A stretch of 64,000 bases of DNA from DATHBD01 sp035296325 (GCA_035296325.1 DATHBD010000070.1:1-64000), one strand, 5' to 3'. Shown: positions 40,314 to 48,843, counted from the stretch's first letter. Notes: a model not told the origin generated them from the letters alone. Program-made: numbers and translations.

Positions 40314-41078
40314 CTAGTCGGTGACCGACAGCTCGAGCGCTGTCCGGTCGTGGAGCAGACGGAGCGACGTCGCGCTTGGCATTGCCGGCTCGTCGCCGCG
40401 CTTGGCCCCGGTGGGCTCGTCGCGCTGCTTGGCCGGCGCGCTGCCGGATGTGCCCCTGTCGAGAGATGCGAGGTACGTGGTCAGAAGGTCAACCACCCCG
40501 CGGATGTTGCTGTCGCCGTTCACCCCGGCCGCCTTGGCGGCGAGGAGTTCGGTGAGTTCGTTGGCCCCGACCTGGGTCGGGGACACCTCGTAGAGCTTCA
40601 GCTTGCGAAGCTCGTACGCGTCGACGCCGTCCACGGTCGCCGGGCCCGCGTCGACGATGTCGTAGGCGTAGGAGAACTGGGTGACCCGGCGGGCCTTGAG
40701 GAGGCGCTGCGCCTGGACCGCGATGGGGCTGGCGTCGGGGCCGGTGTCGATGACGCCGTGGACCCACAGGCCGCCGTTGGCCGCGACGTGCGGGTCGGCA
40801 GCACCGGCGAGGCGCGGGTCGCCCGGTTCGAGTTCGGCGATGTCGAGGACGGCGCCGATGTTGAAGTTCGGGTCGTCCATGCGGTGCGACCACAGCACCG
40901 GCAAGCGGTCGCCGGAGGCTTTCCATTCGGCGATGGTGTCGGTGAACGCGCCGTGCACGACGACGTCGCCGTAGCTGTCGACGTTGCCGAAGACGCTCAC
41001 CAGGGCGGTGAACTCGCCGGCGTTGCCGTCGGCGGCGGGTGCCGCCTTGATCTGCGCGGGACACGACTTGATCCTCAT
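40314..41078 (-). CDS. HK97-family prohead protease
   Basis: A 254-residue serine protease: TALVSVFGNVDSYGDVVVHGAF and LPVLWSHRMDDPN hold the conserved region with its His, and VTQFSYAYDIVDAG holds the Ser-containing segment, the fold of Peptidase_S78/herpesvirus-like proteases. It cleaves the delta domain from capsid. The ATG overlaps the portal stop (TGATG). The C-terminal 60 residues are low-complexity linker and a short helix. Confidence 0.9.
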   Translation of the reverse strand: MRIKSCPAQIKAAPAADGNAGEFTALVSVFGNVDSYGDVVVHGAFTDTIAEWKASGDRLPVLWSHRMDDPNFNIGAVLDIAELEPGDPRLAGAADPHVAANGGLWVHGVIDTGPDASPIAVQAQRLLKARRVTQFSYAYDIVDAGPATVDGVDAYELRKLKLYEVSPTQVGANELTELLAAKAAGVNGDSNIRGVVDLLTTYLASLDRGTSGSAPAKQRDEPTGAKRGDEPAMPSATSLRLLHDRTALELSVTD

Positions 41079-42649
41079 CAGCTCTCCAGACCTTGGGTCA
41101 GGGTCGCGAAGATCTCGCGCACCGCCAGTTTCGGGTTGTCGGCCTGCAATGCCCGGTGCAGCGCCGCCAGGATGTCGGTGTTGACCCGGGCGGCCATGGC
41201 GGCGAGGTCGGCCGGTTCGGTGCTGAACGGGCCGAGGTTTTTGACCATGTCGCAGGCCCACCGGTCCACGTCGAACACGTCGGCCGCCGGGGGGTGGTTG
41301 CTGCCGCCGAGGCGGGACAGGATCGAGTTCTGCTGCCGCTCGTACAGGGCGCGGAGCACGTCGCGGGCCTTCGGCGGCTGGCCGTTGGATGCCTCGTTGC
41401 TGGGGTTGTCCGGGGCGGTGTCGTTGGGTGAGGCGAGCGCGCCGGTGAGCACGTTGAGCGGCACGATCAGCTCGTCCGACCCGTCGACGTGGGGCAGGTT
41501 GTACATGGCGCGGGCCTCGGCGCGGCTCATCCACGGCCCACCGACCGCGGACTGCATCGCGCTGCTCTGCTCGGCGAACGAGCCGCGGAGCTTCTCGGCC
41601 AGGTTGAACTCGACGTACACGCTGCCGCTCTTGGCGGCGACCGGGTCGAGGTCGGCCAGCAGCTGGCACTCCAGGTCCTGGGCGAGCTGCACCAGGTACG
41701 GGGCGAGGGTGTCCTGGTAGAGCATCTTGTGCAGCTCGGTGACGTTGGAGAACGTGGCCCCGTCCATCAGCCCGATCATCACCGGGGAGACGTGGTAGGC
41801 GACGGCGACCTCTTCGCGGGTGAGCTTGCGGGCCTCCACGTACTGCGCGTCGCGGGGGGTGACGCCGGCGTTGAGGAATTCCATGCCCTCTTCGAGGACG
41901 GGTGTGCCGCCGGTTTCCGGGCCGCTGCCGGCGTACTGCGCCTGCCAGTCGTTGCGGAAGCGGTCCCTGGTGGCGTCAGACCATTTCGGCGCATCCAAGG
42001 GGCGTTTGATGTACCCGGCGACGCGGGCGCCGTTGCGCCACATCTGCTCGCGGTACACCGACGCGGCGTACTCCTCGGCGAGGATCTGCCGCAGCGTCTC
42101 GATCGGCGAGGTGCCGCGGCGCGGGTCGTCGGGGTTGTACCCGTGGATGTGGACGACCTGGTCCGGGCTGACCTCGCGGGTGCCTCGGTTGCCGACGATG
42201 CGGTAGCCGTCGGGGGCGAACGGGTTGTCCCCGATCGGGGTGATGAAACGGTTGGGCATCGGCTGGATCGCGCGTACACCGCCCTCGAGGCGCATCTTCA
42301 GCAGATACGCGTCGTCGAAGATGCACAGGTCCTGCATCAGCGTGTTGAGCAGCCGGTACTTCGTCCACTTCGTGCCGGGCACCGGCCGCTCGAGCAGCTG
42401 GGCGAGGGGGTGGTCGGTGAGTTTGGACCGGTCGTTGTTCGCGCCGCGGCGGTAGGGGTCCAGGCCGAGCGAGGCGACGTTGCGGGCCAGGAACGACACC
42501 ACAGTGCGCAGCGCCGGCTGTGCCCGCCACAGCGCCTGGTACGTCATGGTCAGGGCCGGTGACAGTTGCACGTGCGGGGTGGACGCACCCCACCAGTTCG
42601 GGGTGCGCTGCACCTGCTGCAGCTGCCCGGCGGTCACGACGAACGCCAC
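41078..42649 (-). CDS. Phage portal protein (HK97/SPP1-like)
   Basis: A 523-residue protein. TMTYQALWRAQPALRTVVSF begins the portal domain; YRRGANNDRSKLTDHPLAQL, IEPMPNRFITP-like positions, SPIETLRQILAEEYAASVYR, and FSNVTELHKMLYQDTLAPYL are standard phage_portal signatures. The C-terminal 90 residues are an Ala/Asp/Pro-rich extension with helices (DILAALHRALQADNPKLAVR). GTG 42649 is chosen just after the small upstream gene. Confidence 0.9.
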   Translation of the reverse strand: MAFVVTAGQLQQVQRTPNWWGASTPHVQLSPALTMTYQALWRAQPALRTVVSFLARNVASLGLDPYRRGANNDRSKLTDHPLAQLLERPVPGTKWTKYRLLNTLMQDLCIFDDAYLLKMRLEGGVRAIQPMPNRFITPIGDNPFAPDGYRIVGNRGTREVSPDQVVHIHGYNPDDPRRGTSPIETLRQILAEEYAASVYREQMWRNGARVAGYIKRPLDAPKWSDATRDRFRNDWQAQYAGSGPETGGTPVLEEGMEFLNAGVTPRDAQYVEARKLTREEVAVAYHVSPVMIGLMDGATFSNVTELHKMLYQDTLAPYLVQLAQDLECQLLADLDPVAAKSGSVYVEFNLAEKLRGSFAEQSSAMQSAVGGPWMSRAEARAMYNLPHVDGSDELIVPLNVLTGALASPNDTAPDNPSNEASNGQPPKARDVLRALYERQQNSILSRLGGSNHPPAADVFDVDRWACDMVKNLGPFSTEPADLAAMAARVNTDILAALHRALQADNPKLAVREIFATLTQGLES

Positions 42650-42653
42650 GCCA

Positions 42654-42869
42654 TCACCCGCCCGCCCGCACCTGGATGAACGCGACCCTGGACCGTTCCA
42701 CAATCACTTCGCCGTCCACCGCCGTCGGATCGGCGCCCGGCTCGAGCAGCCGCGCGTCGGCCAGGACGAGCAGCGGGCCGCGCTTGGCGAGCAGGACCGC
42801 GTCGAACGCGCGCCCGTCGACGAGGTTGACCAGGACACGGGCACGTACCGGCCAGCGGGACAGCCCCAC
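42654..42869 (-). CDS. Small phage protein between terminase and portal
   Basis: A 71-residue protein of strand-rich type (VLVNLVDGRAFDAVLLAKRG, VDGEVIVERSRVAFIQV). Small genes of this type between terminase and portal are known in actinophages and have no known role. It starts at GTG 42869, 12 bp after the TerL stop. Confidence 0.7.
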   Translation of the reverse strand: MGLSRWPVRARVLVNLVDGRAFDAVLLAKRGPLLVLADARLLEPGADPTAVDGEVIVERSRVAFIQVRAGG

Positions 42870-42881
42870 GGTCAGCCTCCT

Positions 42882-44585
42882 TCACACGACCATCAGGCCG
42901 TCGTCCTCATACACGGAGCGCCGCGGCGTGGTGGTGGCATTGGTGCGCCACGAGTTCGCGGCCATCGCCGCGGTCGGCACGGCGTCAATGCGGGCCCGGT
43001 CGACGCCGCGCTCAGGCTTGGACGGGCGGATCAGGTTCGGGTCGTACGCGGCGCGGCGCACCGTGCAGGCGTCAAAGCAGAACCGGGCGACCGGGTTGCC
43101 GTGGTGCTCGAGGCGCTCGTCGTTGACCAGGCCCATCACGTCGTCGAGGCCGGCCGACATGCGGTCGAACGTGTTGCGGTACGCGGTGACCTCACCGGAC
43201 TCGGCGTCCAGGCCGCACGCGTCGGCGACGCGGTTGATGATCGGCCACATCGACCACTCGTCGCAGTCGACCCCGCGGATGGTGAAGTGGGCGGCGTCGG
43301 CGGCGATGTCGGCGACGACCCGGTCGTAGTCGATGACGGAACCCTCGGTGACCGTGAGCCAGCCGGCCTTCGCCCACCGGGTGAACTTCCCGTCGTTGAG
43401 CTTGTCGAGGCGATCCACTCCGGCCTCGGGGAGCCAGAACCGCCACAGCACATCCACCGGCCCGTCGTCGGCGCCCGGTAGGAACAGGCACCACGCGGTC
43501 AGGTCGAACTTCGCCGCCAGGTCCAGGCCGCCGTACCCGACCCGCCCGCCCAGCTGGTCGCGGCCCCACCCGGGGGTGAGCCACAGGTCGCCGCTGCTCG
43601 CGTCCCACAGGTGCATCGGCATCCACCGGCTGGTCTGGGACACCCACTGGTTGAGGCGGAACTGCCGGAACGCGTTCTCCTTCGCCGGGTCGTTGCGGGC
43701 CTCGAGGGCCTCGTCGCGCAGCGCCTGCAGCGACAGGAACGACCCGAGCGCCGGGCTGGCGTGCTTCCAGTTCCGCTCGTCCCATGGGTCGGCGTCCGCC
43801 GGGGTGTTGCGCATGTACACGAACACGTGCGGCGCACGGGCAGGGTCCTCGCTGATCTTCTGCATCTCCACGTGCTCGGCGTAGGCGAAGGACTGCTCAT
43901 CGTCGCCGGCCGTCGTCGCCGCCACCATCAGCGCCTGGTCACGGGTGCCCATCGCGGTCCGCATCGCCGTCCACAACGACGAGTCCCGCTGGGTGATGAT
44001 CTCGTCCATGCTCACGCCGTGCGGGTTATGCCCGAGGTTGCCCGCCGCGTCGGCCGGCACGATCTCGTAGAACGACCCGGTCCGCTCGTCGACGATCCGC
44101 TTGGCCTGCGCGTAGATCTTCAACCGCCGCGACAGCACCGGCGACAACTTCACCATCCGCTCGGCGACGTCGAACACCTTCCGCGCCTGGTCCCGGTCGC
44201 GGGCGCAGCCATAGATCTCGGCGCCCTCCTCGTCGTCAGCGACGAGAAGGTACAGCACGATCCCGGCCAGGAGCTCCGACTTGCCGTTCTTGCGGGCCAG
44301 CTCCAGCCACGCGATCCGGTACCGGCGCACGTAGCGACCCGACTCGGCCGAGAACACCACCGTCCCGAACAGCGGGGCCATGATGCCGGTGACCTGCCAC
44401 ACGGCAAGAACAAACGCCTGCCGCGCCCACCGACCCTTCGTGTGCACGAGCACTTCGGAGAAGAACCCGACCACCTTCACCACGCGGGGTGCGCACCGGT
44501 GCTCCCCGCGCCTGCGGCACGCCTTGCCGTCGAAGGAGAAGCCGCAGACTGGGTCAGCCGGTGAGGTAGCGTTCCGCCGAACCAC
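42882..44585 (-). CDS. Terminase large subunit (TerL)
   Basis: A 567-residue DNA-packaging motor. The ATPase part holds a Walker A-type segment (LELARKNGKSELLAG, residues 95-108) and Walker B (GVSMDEI, Asp 194-Glu 195); the nuclease part begins near 360 (GGLDLAAKFDLTAWCLF) with DMIQL-like acidic sites. The N-terminal Cys cluster (CGFSFDGKACRRRGEHRC) may bind zinc. GTG 44585 overlaps the TerS stop by 32 bp. Match to the HK97/P27-type actinophage terminases is clear from motif order. Confidence 0.93.
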   Translation of the reverse strand: MVRRNATSPADPVCGFSFDGKACRRRGEHRCAPRVVKVVGFFSEVLVHTKGRWARQAFVLAVWQVTGIMAPLFGTVVFSAESGRYVRRYRIAWLELARKNGKSELLAGIVLYLLVADDEEGAEIYGCARDRDQARKVFDVAERMVKLSPVLSRRLKIYAQAKRIVDERTGSFYEIVPADAAGNLGHNPHGVSMDEIITQRDSSLWTAMRTAMGTRDQALMVAATTAGDDEQSFAYAEHVEMQKISEDPARAPHVFVYMRNTPADADPWDERNWKHASPALGSFLSLQALRDEALEARNDPAKENAFRQFRLNQWVSQTSRWMPMHLWDASSGDLWLTPGWGRDQLGGRVGYGGLDLAAKFDLTAWCLFLPGADDGPVDVLWRFWLPEAGVDRLDKLNDGKFTRWAKAGWLTVTEGSVIDYDRVVADIAADAAHFTIRGVDCDEWSMWPIINRVADACGLDAESGEVTAYRNTFDRMSAGLDDVMGLVNDERLEHHGNPVARFCFDACTVRRAAYDPNLIRPSKPERGVDRARIDAVPTAAMAANSWRTNATTTPRRSVYEDDGLMVV

Positions 44586-45012
44586 GGTCGGGCCCCGTTC
44601 CCGTTCGGATCTCCGACCGCGCAGACGGGGTCAACCCGAACTCACGGGCGAACGCGCGGATCACGGCGGCCGCGTCGCGCTGGATCTGCACCGCCGGGTT
44701 GCGGATCTGCCCGCCGTGCACGCCTTCAACGAGCACTGAGGATCCGGCCAGTAGAGCCGAAGCAGCCCGATGCCCAGCGACCGCCTCGCAGTAGCACAGC
44801 AGCGCGTCACGGTCGGCGCCTGTCGCGACGCCCATCGCGATCAGGTGCCCGAGGGTGTAATCCCAAATCTCCCGGACCTCGGGCGTCACGTGCGGCGGGC
44901 AGACCGGGTCGCCAGGCTCGGGCTTCGGCTCGTCGAGGTTCGTTCGGTCCTTGCGGTCACCGTGCAGCAGCCGCAGCGTCGTCGGCTTCGGGGCAGGCCC
45001 ACGCTTACCCAT
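44554..45012 (-). CDS. Terminase small subunit (P27 family)
   Basis: A 152-residue protein. MGKRGPAPKPTTLRLLHGDR is the classic P27-type TerS start, followed by PVCPPHVTPEVREIWDYTLG and a helical core with QIQRDAAAVIRAFAREFGL. It selects phage DNA for packaging. The 222-bp region to its right up to hicA is a plausible place for the packaging (cos) site but I cannot define it. Confidence 0.9.
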   Translation of the reverse strand: MGKRGPAPKPTTLRLLHGDRKDRTNLDEPKPEPGDPVCPPHVTPEVREIWDYTLGHLIAMGVATGADRDALLCYCEAVAGHRAASALLAGSSVLVEGVHGGQIRNPAVQIQRDAAAVIRAFAREFGLTPSARSEIRTGTGPDRGSAERYLTG

Positions 45013-45199
45013 GGCCACCACCCCCAAGACATCGATCACTGACGAACGGTTGGCATCCGGGACAGGATCCGTGAAACCTGTCCGCGGATAATTCGGGCCA
45101 CCGGCGGTCACCTGGAGGGGGCCGCGGCCAGCGATCCGGACACCCCCCGCGCCCCCGCCGCGTCATCCGATCAGGCAAGGCCGATGCCCATCTAGTGCC

Positions 45200-45228
45200 T
45201 AGACGACGCTGTGTCTATTGACTAGACT
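45200..45228 (+). promoter_or_regulatory. hicAB promoter with TAGAC dyad half-sites
   Basis: TAGACG (45200-45205, -35-like) is followed at 17 nt by TAGACT (45223-45228, -10). Transcription would begin near 45235, on the ATG of hicA, so the message may be leaderless. GTCTA-ttgac-TAGAC at 45213-45227 and a further TAGAC at 45200 form three half-sites for HicB-type autorepression. Confidence 0.6.
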
Positions 45229-45234
45229 TAGGGT

Positions 45235-45450
45235 ATGCGAGCGCGTGAGGTCAACCGGCGAATCGAACGCCTCGGCGGCGTGGAGATCCGTCAGCGTGGG
45301 TCGCACCGCAGGTACATCGCGACCTCGCCGGAAGGCGTGACCGCACGCACGACCGTCGCGCAGCATGGCGGCGACATCGCGATCGGCACGTTGCGCTCGA
45401 TCCAGCGGGACATGGAACCGGTCTTCGGGAAAGGATGGTTGATCAAGTGA
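45235..45450 (+). CDS. hicA: HicA-type mRNA interferase toxin
   Basis: A 71-residue toxin. EVNRRIERLGGVEIRQRGSHRRYIATS shows the HicA double-stranded-RNA-binding fold with the catalytic His in RGSHRRY; later the segment IAIGTLRSIQRDMEP is the standard end. HicA cleaves mRNA and is neutralised by HicB. The gene is opposite in direction to terminase and the late genes. Confidence 0.93.
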   Translation: MRAREVNRRIERLGGVEIRQRGSHRRYIATSPEGVTARTTVAQHGGDIAIGTLRSIQRDMEPVFGKGWLIK

Positions 45451-45851
45451 AGCAGCAGCGCACGTACCGCGTGATCGTCACACGCGAAGGTGACCAGTGG
45501 CTCGCCGACGCTCCCGATGTGGAGGGCACCCACACGTTCGCCAAGAGCCTGCCTAAGCTGGACGACTACATCAGGGAGGCGATCGCCCTCGGCGAGGACC
45601 TCCCCGACGGTGCGGAGGCCGGCCTCGACCTGGCGTACGAGTACCACATCGGCGACGCGGAGATGGACGTCGTGACTGCCGAGCTGCGCGCCGAGCGGGC
45701 CAGACTGAACGCGGCCGAGCGGGACCTGACCGAACGCACCGCGGCCGCTGCAAAGAAGCTCGTCGAGAGGCTGTCGGTGCGCGACGCGGCGACGCTGCTC
45801 GCCGTGTCGCCGCAGCGGATCTCCCAGGTCGCACCGAGGAAGGCCGGCTGA
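45447..45851 (+). CDS. hicB: HicB-type antitoxin with C-terminal HTH
   Basis: A 134-residue protein starting at GTG 45447, overlapping the hicA stop (GTGA). The N-terminal domain (YRVIVTREGDQWLADAPDVEG) is the HicB partial-RNase H fold with DYIREAIALGEDLPD; the linker is Glu/Arg-rich helix, and the C-terminal LSVRDAATLLAVSPQRISQV is a helix-turn-helix, giving DNA-binding and autoregulation. It neutralises HicA. Confidence 0.92.
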   Translation: MKQQRTYRVIVTREGDQWLADAPDVEGTHTFAKSLPKLDDYIREAIALGEDLPDGAEAGLDLAYEYHIGDAEMDVVTAELRAERARLNAAERDLTERTAAAAKKLVERLSVRDAATLLAVSPQRISQVAPRKAG

Positions 45852-45860
45852 CCCCGGCGC

Positions 45861-45974
45861 TCAGTGCGGCGAGCTGGCGACGCGGTCAAGGCAGCGGTAC
45901 ACCCGCACCACCACCCAGACGGAGGCCACGATCAACGGCAGCGCCAGGGCGGCGAGGGTGCGGCCGGTACTCAT
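45861..45974 (-). CDS. Small one-helix membrane peptide
   Basis: A 37-residue peptide (MSTGRTLAALALPLIVASVW start) with one membrane helix and a basic end. It overlaps the next small membrane gene by ATGA and converges on hicB, ending 10 bp from its stop. Phages use such peptides as holin helpers or superinfection factors, but the role is unknown. Confidence 0.55.
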   Translation of the reverse strand: MSTGRTLAALALPLIVASVWVVVRVYRCLDRVASSPH

Positions 45975-46120
45975 GTGGTGAGGTGCCAGATCAGTGCCCA
46001 GCCGCCGAGGGCGACGGCAGTGCCGAGGATGGCTCCGGCCGTGGCCCATGCGGCGGTGGCGGCGGCGTGAGCGACGGCCCGCAGCGCGGATCGGGTAGGG
46101 GTCTTGGTGGCGTGGATCAT
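45971..46120 (-). CDS. Small one-helix membrane protein
   Basis: A 49-residue protein (MIHATKTPTRSALRAVAHAA start) with one hydrophobic helix of AWATAGAILGTAVALGGWAL. It lies between a 139-residue gene and the 37-residue peptide, overlapped at both ends by ATGA. The role is unknown. Confidence 0.55.
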   Translation of the reverse strand: MIHATKTPTRSALRAVAHAAATAAWATAGAILGTAVALGGWALIWHLTT

Positions 46121-46536
46121 GGTGGCTCCTCGGGGAGGTTTCGCCGGCGCAGGTCGGCGGCGAGACACTGGGCGCAGGCCGCTGCGGTGGTGGGCATGGT
46201 GCCGCCGGGTGAGTGCGTGGCGCACCAGTGCAGGCCGAACACGCGGACGCCGCCGCAGTGGTGGGCGAGGGCGGCCAGGCCTCGGGCGAGGTGGTTGAAC
46301 GCGTCGGCTGATCGGAACTCGCGTGGCTTGCTGCGGTAGAGGATGACGTCGCCGTGTTGGCAGAGGATCGGTTCGGCGTCGGCGGCCCACCGGCTGAGGA
46401 GCTGGTCGCGGGCGTCGCCGGGCGGGCCGGCCTGCTGGACCCACAGCGGCACGGCGACTTGCAGCGTCATGGTGAGCGGCTCACCGCGCATCCGGTCGTC
46501 GTCGGCTGCCTGCAGGTCTTCGATCGGTGCGCTCAT
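46117..46536 (-). CDS. Hypothetical phage protein with Cys/His-rich end
   Basis: A 139-residue protein. The middle (EPILCQHGDVILYRSKPREF) and C-terminal HCGGVRVFGLHWCATHSPGG with ACAQCLAADLRRRN give clusters of Cys and His that could bind zinc. The start ATG 46536 has GGGAGG upstream. I do not recognise the family. It is the gene directly after HNH in the packaging-side operon. Confidence 0.6.
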   Translation of the reverse strand: MSAPIEDLQAADDDRMRGEPLTMTLQVAVPLWVQQAGPPGDARDQLLSRWAADAEPILCQHGDVILYRSKPREFRSADAFNHLARGLAALAHHCGGVRVFGLHWCATHSPGGTMPTTAAACAQCLAADLRRRNLPEEPP

Positions 46537-46541
46537 TTGGG

Positions 46542-46922
46542 TCACCTCCCGGGGTTGAACCCGCCCGGTTGGCGCAGGGCGGTCTGGGTGCGGTGGCACG
46601 GGTCGCACAGCGCCCGGAGGTGCTCGTCAGCGTCGGGGTCGGCCACGCCGCGCGCCTCGAGCTGGCGGCGGCTGGCGGGGTGGTGGTCCGGGACGGTGGC
46701 GGGCCGGCCGCACAGCACGCACCACGGGTGGGCGACGAGGTACGGGATGCGTCGGGCCCGCCAGGTGCGTCCGTAGCCGCGGGCGGCGCTTGAGCCGCGG
46801 GCCTGCCGGGTGAGGCACCGGTCGCACCGGCCCCCGGGGGCGGTGCCGGTGCAGCCGGGGGTGGTGCATGGGACGCGCGGCCGGTTGGGCACTGGGACCC
46901 GCCCCCGGATCCGCTTCCACAT
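46542..46922 (-). CDS. HNH endonuclease
   Basis: A 126-residue HNH enzyme. CTTPGCTGTAPGGRCDRC is an N-terminal zinc ribbon, WRARRIPYLVAHPWCVLCG starts the HNH zinc site and VPDHHPASRRQL (His-His as H-H) with LRALCDPCHRTQT (second Cys pair, then His) completes it. HNH genes just upstream of terminase in cos phages assist TerL cleavage. The two small membrane genes and hicAB separate it from TerS here. Confidence 0.88.
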   Translation of the reverse strand: MWKRIRGRVPVPNRPRVPCTTPGCTGTAPGGRCDRCLTRQARGSSAARGYGRTWRARRIPYLVAHPWCVLCGRPATVPDHHPASRRQLEARGVADPDADEHLRALCDPCHRTQTALRQPGGFNPGR

Positions 46923-46996
46923 AGGCGGGCCCGGGGGCGGGGTTGACGCTCCACCTGCGTGAGGGTGCCGTGGGTTGAGCCACGGTGGGGCGTCTG

Positions 46997-47072
46997 TGGC
47001 GCGGGTCGGATTCGAACCGACGTGCTCCAGGTCACTGAACCTGGCGAGGTGACCGGGCTCCTCTACCGCGCT
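46997..47072 (-). tRNA. Phage tRNA with an 8-nt anticodon loop, isotype uncertain
   Basis: A 76-nt cloverleaf: acceptor A-GCGCGG / CCGCGC-C (first pair A-C mismatched), D stem GAGG/CCTC with A14 and GG in the loop, anticodon stem CCAGG/CCTGG, loop TTCAGTGA, variable AGCAC, T stem GTCGG/CCGAC with TTCGAAT, discriminator A. Conserved tertiary-contact bases are present, so it is a real tRNA type, but the loop is 8 nt. Anticodon candidates are CAG (Leu codon CUG; a long variable arm, normal for Leu, is absent), TCA (UGA suppressor) or a 4-base anticodon. It lies upstream of HNH, on the late strand. Confidence 0.72.
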
Positions 47073-47151
47073 TCGACCGGTGACCCGCCGGTCAGCGTGC
47101 TGGTGCCCTCCCCGACACGCAGCAGCAACGACAGGCGGGTCACCGGAGGTT

Positions 47152-47208
47152 GGTGATCACCGTGCCGGAAGGCGGGGCCGGACGCCCGCGTCTGGTGCGG
47201 TGATCACC
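47152..47208. promoter_or_regulatory. Two GGTGATCACC palindromes 47 bp apart
   Basis: Perfect 10-bp palindromes at 47152-47161 and 47199-47208, the second extended to CGGTGATCACCG, lie in the gap between the leftward tRNA/HNH unit and the rightward XRE gene at 47515. A centre spacing of 47 bp is between four and five helical turns, allowing two bound dimers to interact. The regulator could be the XRE protein encoded nearby. Confidence 0.55.
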
Positions 47209-47514
47209 GGGGTTGTCCCAACGTCACCGGGTGCGGCAAGGCGCCATGCGTTGCCACGACCGGAGGGTTGGGATCGCGGGAGAGCGGCTGGTGTAGCGCT
47301 GGGCACAGTGCCCCCCACGGCAAGCAGCGTAAACGCAACGCCACCAGCAGGCGCCGCAATGGGTGCATGTTCGGCGTGGCGAGGTGCTTTCAAAACCCGC
47401 GACTTGCGCACTGCCGCTCCGTTGGACCCGCCGTAAACTGGATGTCGGCGGGTGGCGTCGAGTAGAGACGGCGCCCACCCGCCGACCCAGCTCTCTACCT
47501 GGGACAGGTGTCTT

Positions 47515-48726
47515 ATGCATGCATTACCCGATCTGACCGTGGGCGAGCGCATCAAGTTCTACCGGCAGCGCGCTGGAAAGTCCCGCCCGGTCGTAGCCGG
47601 CTTGATCGGTCGATCCACCGAGTGGGTGAAGGCCGTCGAGACCGGCCGGCTCCTCCCGCCCCGCCTGCCGATGTTGAACCTGCTCGCCGCAGCGGTCAAC
47701 GTGACCGTGGGTGATCTGATCGATGAGCACGACGCACCCGGCGAGGCCCTCGCCGGCCCTGGCCACGCCAGTCTCGCCGCCGTCCGGGACGCCTTGGACC
47801 GCTTTCCCCAGGCCGACGGCCCACCGGAGCCGGTCGGACACCTCCGGTCGCGGCTGCGTGCCGCATGGCGGGCACGTCACGGCTCCCCCAATCACCGCAC
47901 CGTGCTCGCCGGGCTCCTCCCTGACCTGATCCGCGACGCGCAGGTCCTGGTACGCCAACACCAGGGCGACGAGCGGCGGCAAGGCCTCGCGCTGTTGACC
48001 GAGGTGCACGTGCTGGCTCAGATGTACCTCGCCTACCAGCTGCCCGCAGCGAACCTGCTGTGGCGCTCCGCGGACCGCGCGATGCTCGCGGCGCAGGAAT
48101 CCGAAGATCCCCGGGCCATCGCAGGCGCGACCTGGGCCCACGCCCAGGCACACCGCGACTCCGGGGCATGGGACGCGGCAATGGCGATCAACCTCGATGG
48201 CCTCGCGTTCGTCGAGGCGCGACTGGATGGCGCCGACGACGAGCTGCTGTCGTTGTACGGCGCGCTGCTGTTCGAGGCTGGGTTCACGGCTGCGCGGACC
48301 GGGCACAGCGGCGAAGCGTGGCGGTACTGGGACGACGCCAACCGCGTCGCCGCGCGTCTTTCCACCGGGCACTACCAACCCTGGACGTCGTTCTCGCAGG
48401 CAATCATGGGGGCTCACGCGGTCACCATCGCCGTCGAGCTACGCCAACCAACGGAGGCGCTGCGGCAGGCTCGGCGCACCGATCCCGCTGCGATCCCGTC
48501 GCGGCCGCGGCGCGCCCGTCACCTCATCGAGGTAGCTCGGGCACACCACGGCCGCCGCCAAGCCGCCGCAGCGCTGGGCGTCCTCAACGAAGCGCACACA
48601 GCGGCGCCGGAGACGATCCGGTACAACGCCTACGCTCGCGCGATCACGACGGAACTCCTCGCCAACGCGCCCGACGTTCGTCCGCAGGCCCGCGAGATGG
48701 CTGGGCTGCTCGGCATCCCGGCCTGA
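47515..48726 (+). CDS. XRE regulator with TPR-like domain (prophage copy)
   Basis: A 403-residue regulator with N-terminal HTH (VGERIKFYRQRAGKSRPVVAGLIGRSTEW) and helical repeats over the remaining 330 residues, similar in plan to the host regulator at 10956. ATG 47515 (HALPDLTV) starts the protein; earlier in-frame codons have no ribosome site. It is followed by a 30-residue membrane peptide and a Cys-containing gene, a triple seen repeatedly in Micromonosporaceae accessory DNA. Confidence 0.85.
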   Translation: MHALPDLTVGERIKFYRQRAGKSRPVVAGLIGRSTEWVKAVETGRLLPPRLPMLNLLAAAVNVTVGDLIDEHDAPGEALAGPGHASLAAVRDALDRFPQADGPPEPVGHLRSRLRAAWRARHGSPNHRTVLAGLLPDLIRDAQVLVRQHQGDERRQGLALLTEVHVLAQMYLAYQLPAANLLWRSADRAMLAAQESEDPRAIAGATWAHAQAHRDSGAWDAAMAINLDGLAFVEARLDGADDELLSLYGALLFEAGFTAARTGHSGEAWRYWDDANRVAARLSTGHYQPWTSFSQAIMGAHAVTIAVELRQPTEALRQARRTDPAAIPSRPRRARHLIEVARAHHGRRQAAAALGVLNEAHTAAPETIRYNAYARAITTELLANAPDVRPQAREMAGLLGIPA

Positions 48727-48843
48727 CAGGGGGTACAAACCGTACCCCTCATCACCCATCGGCCTCCTTACGGTCGTGCAAGGCGCGGCGGTCGGTGACG
48801 TCCAACCCGGCCGCCGCGCCTCCCCATCGCACGGAGGAGGTCG

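Noticed and set aside
45013..45234. cos site next to TerS
   Set aside because: A C-rich stretch is present, but no defined overhang or repeated R-site could be recognised, so I do not annotate it.
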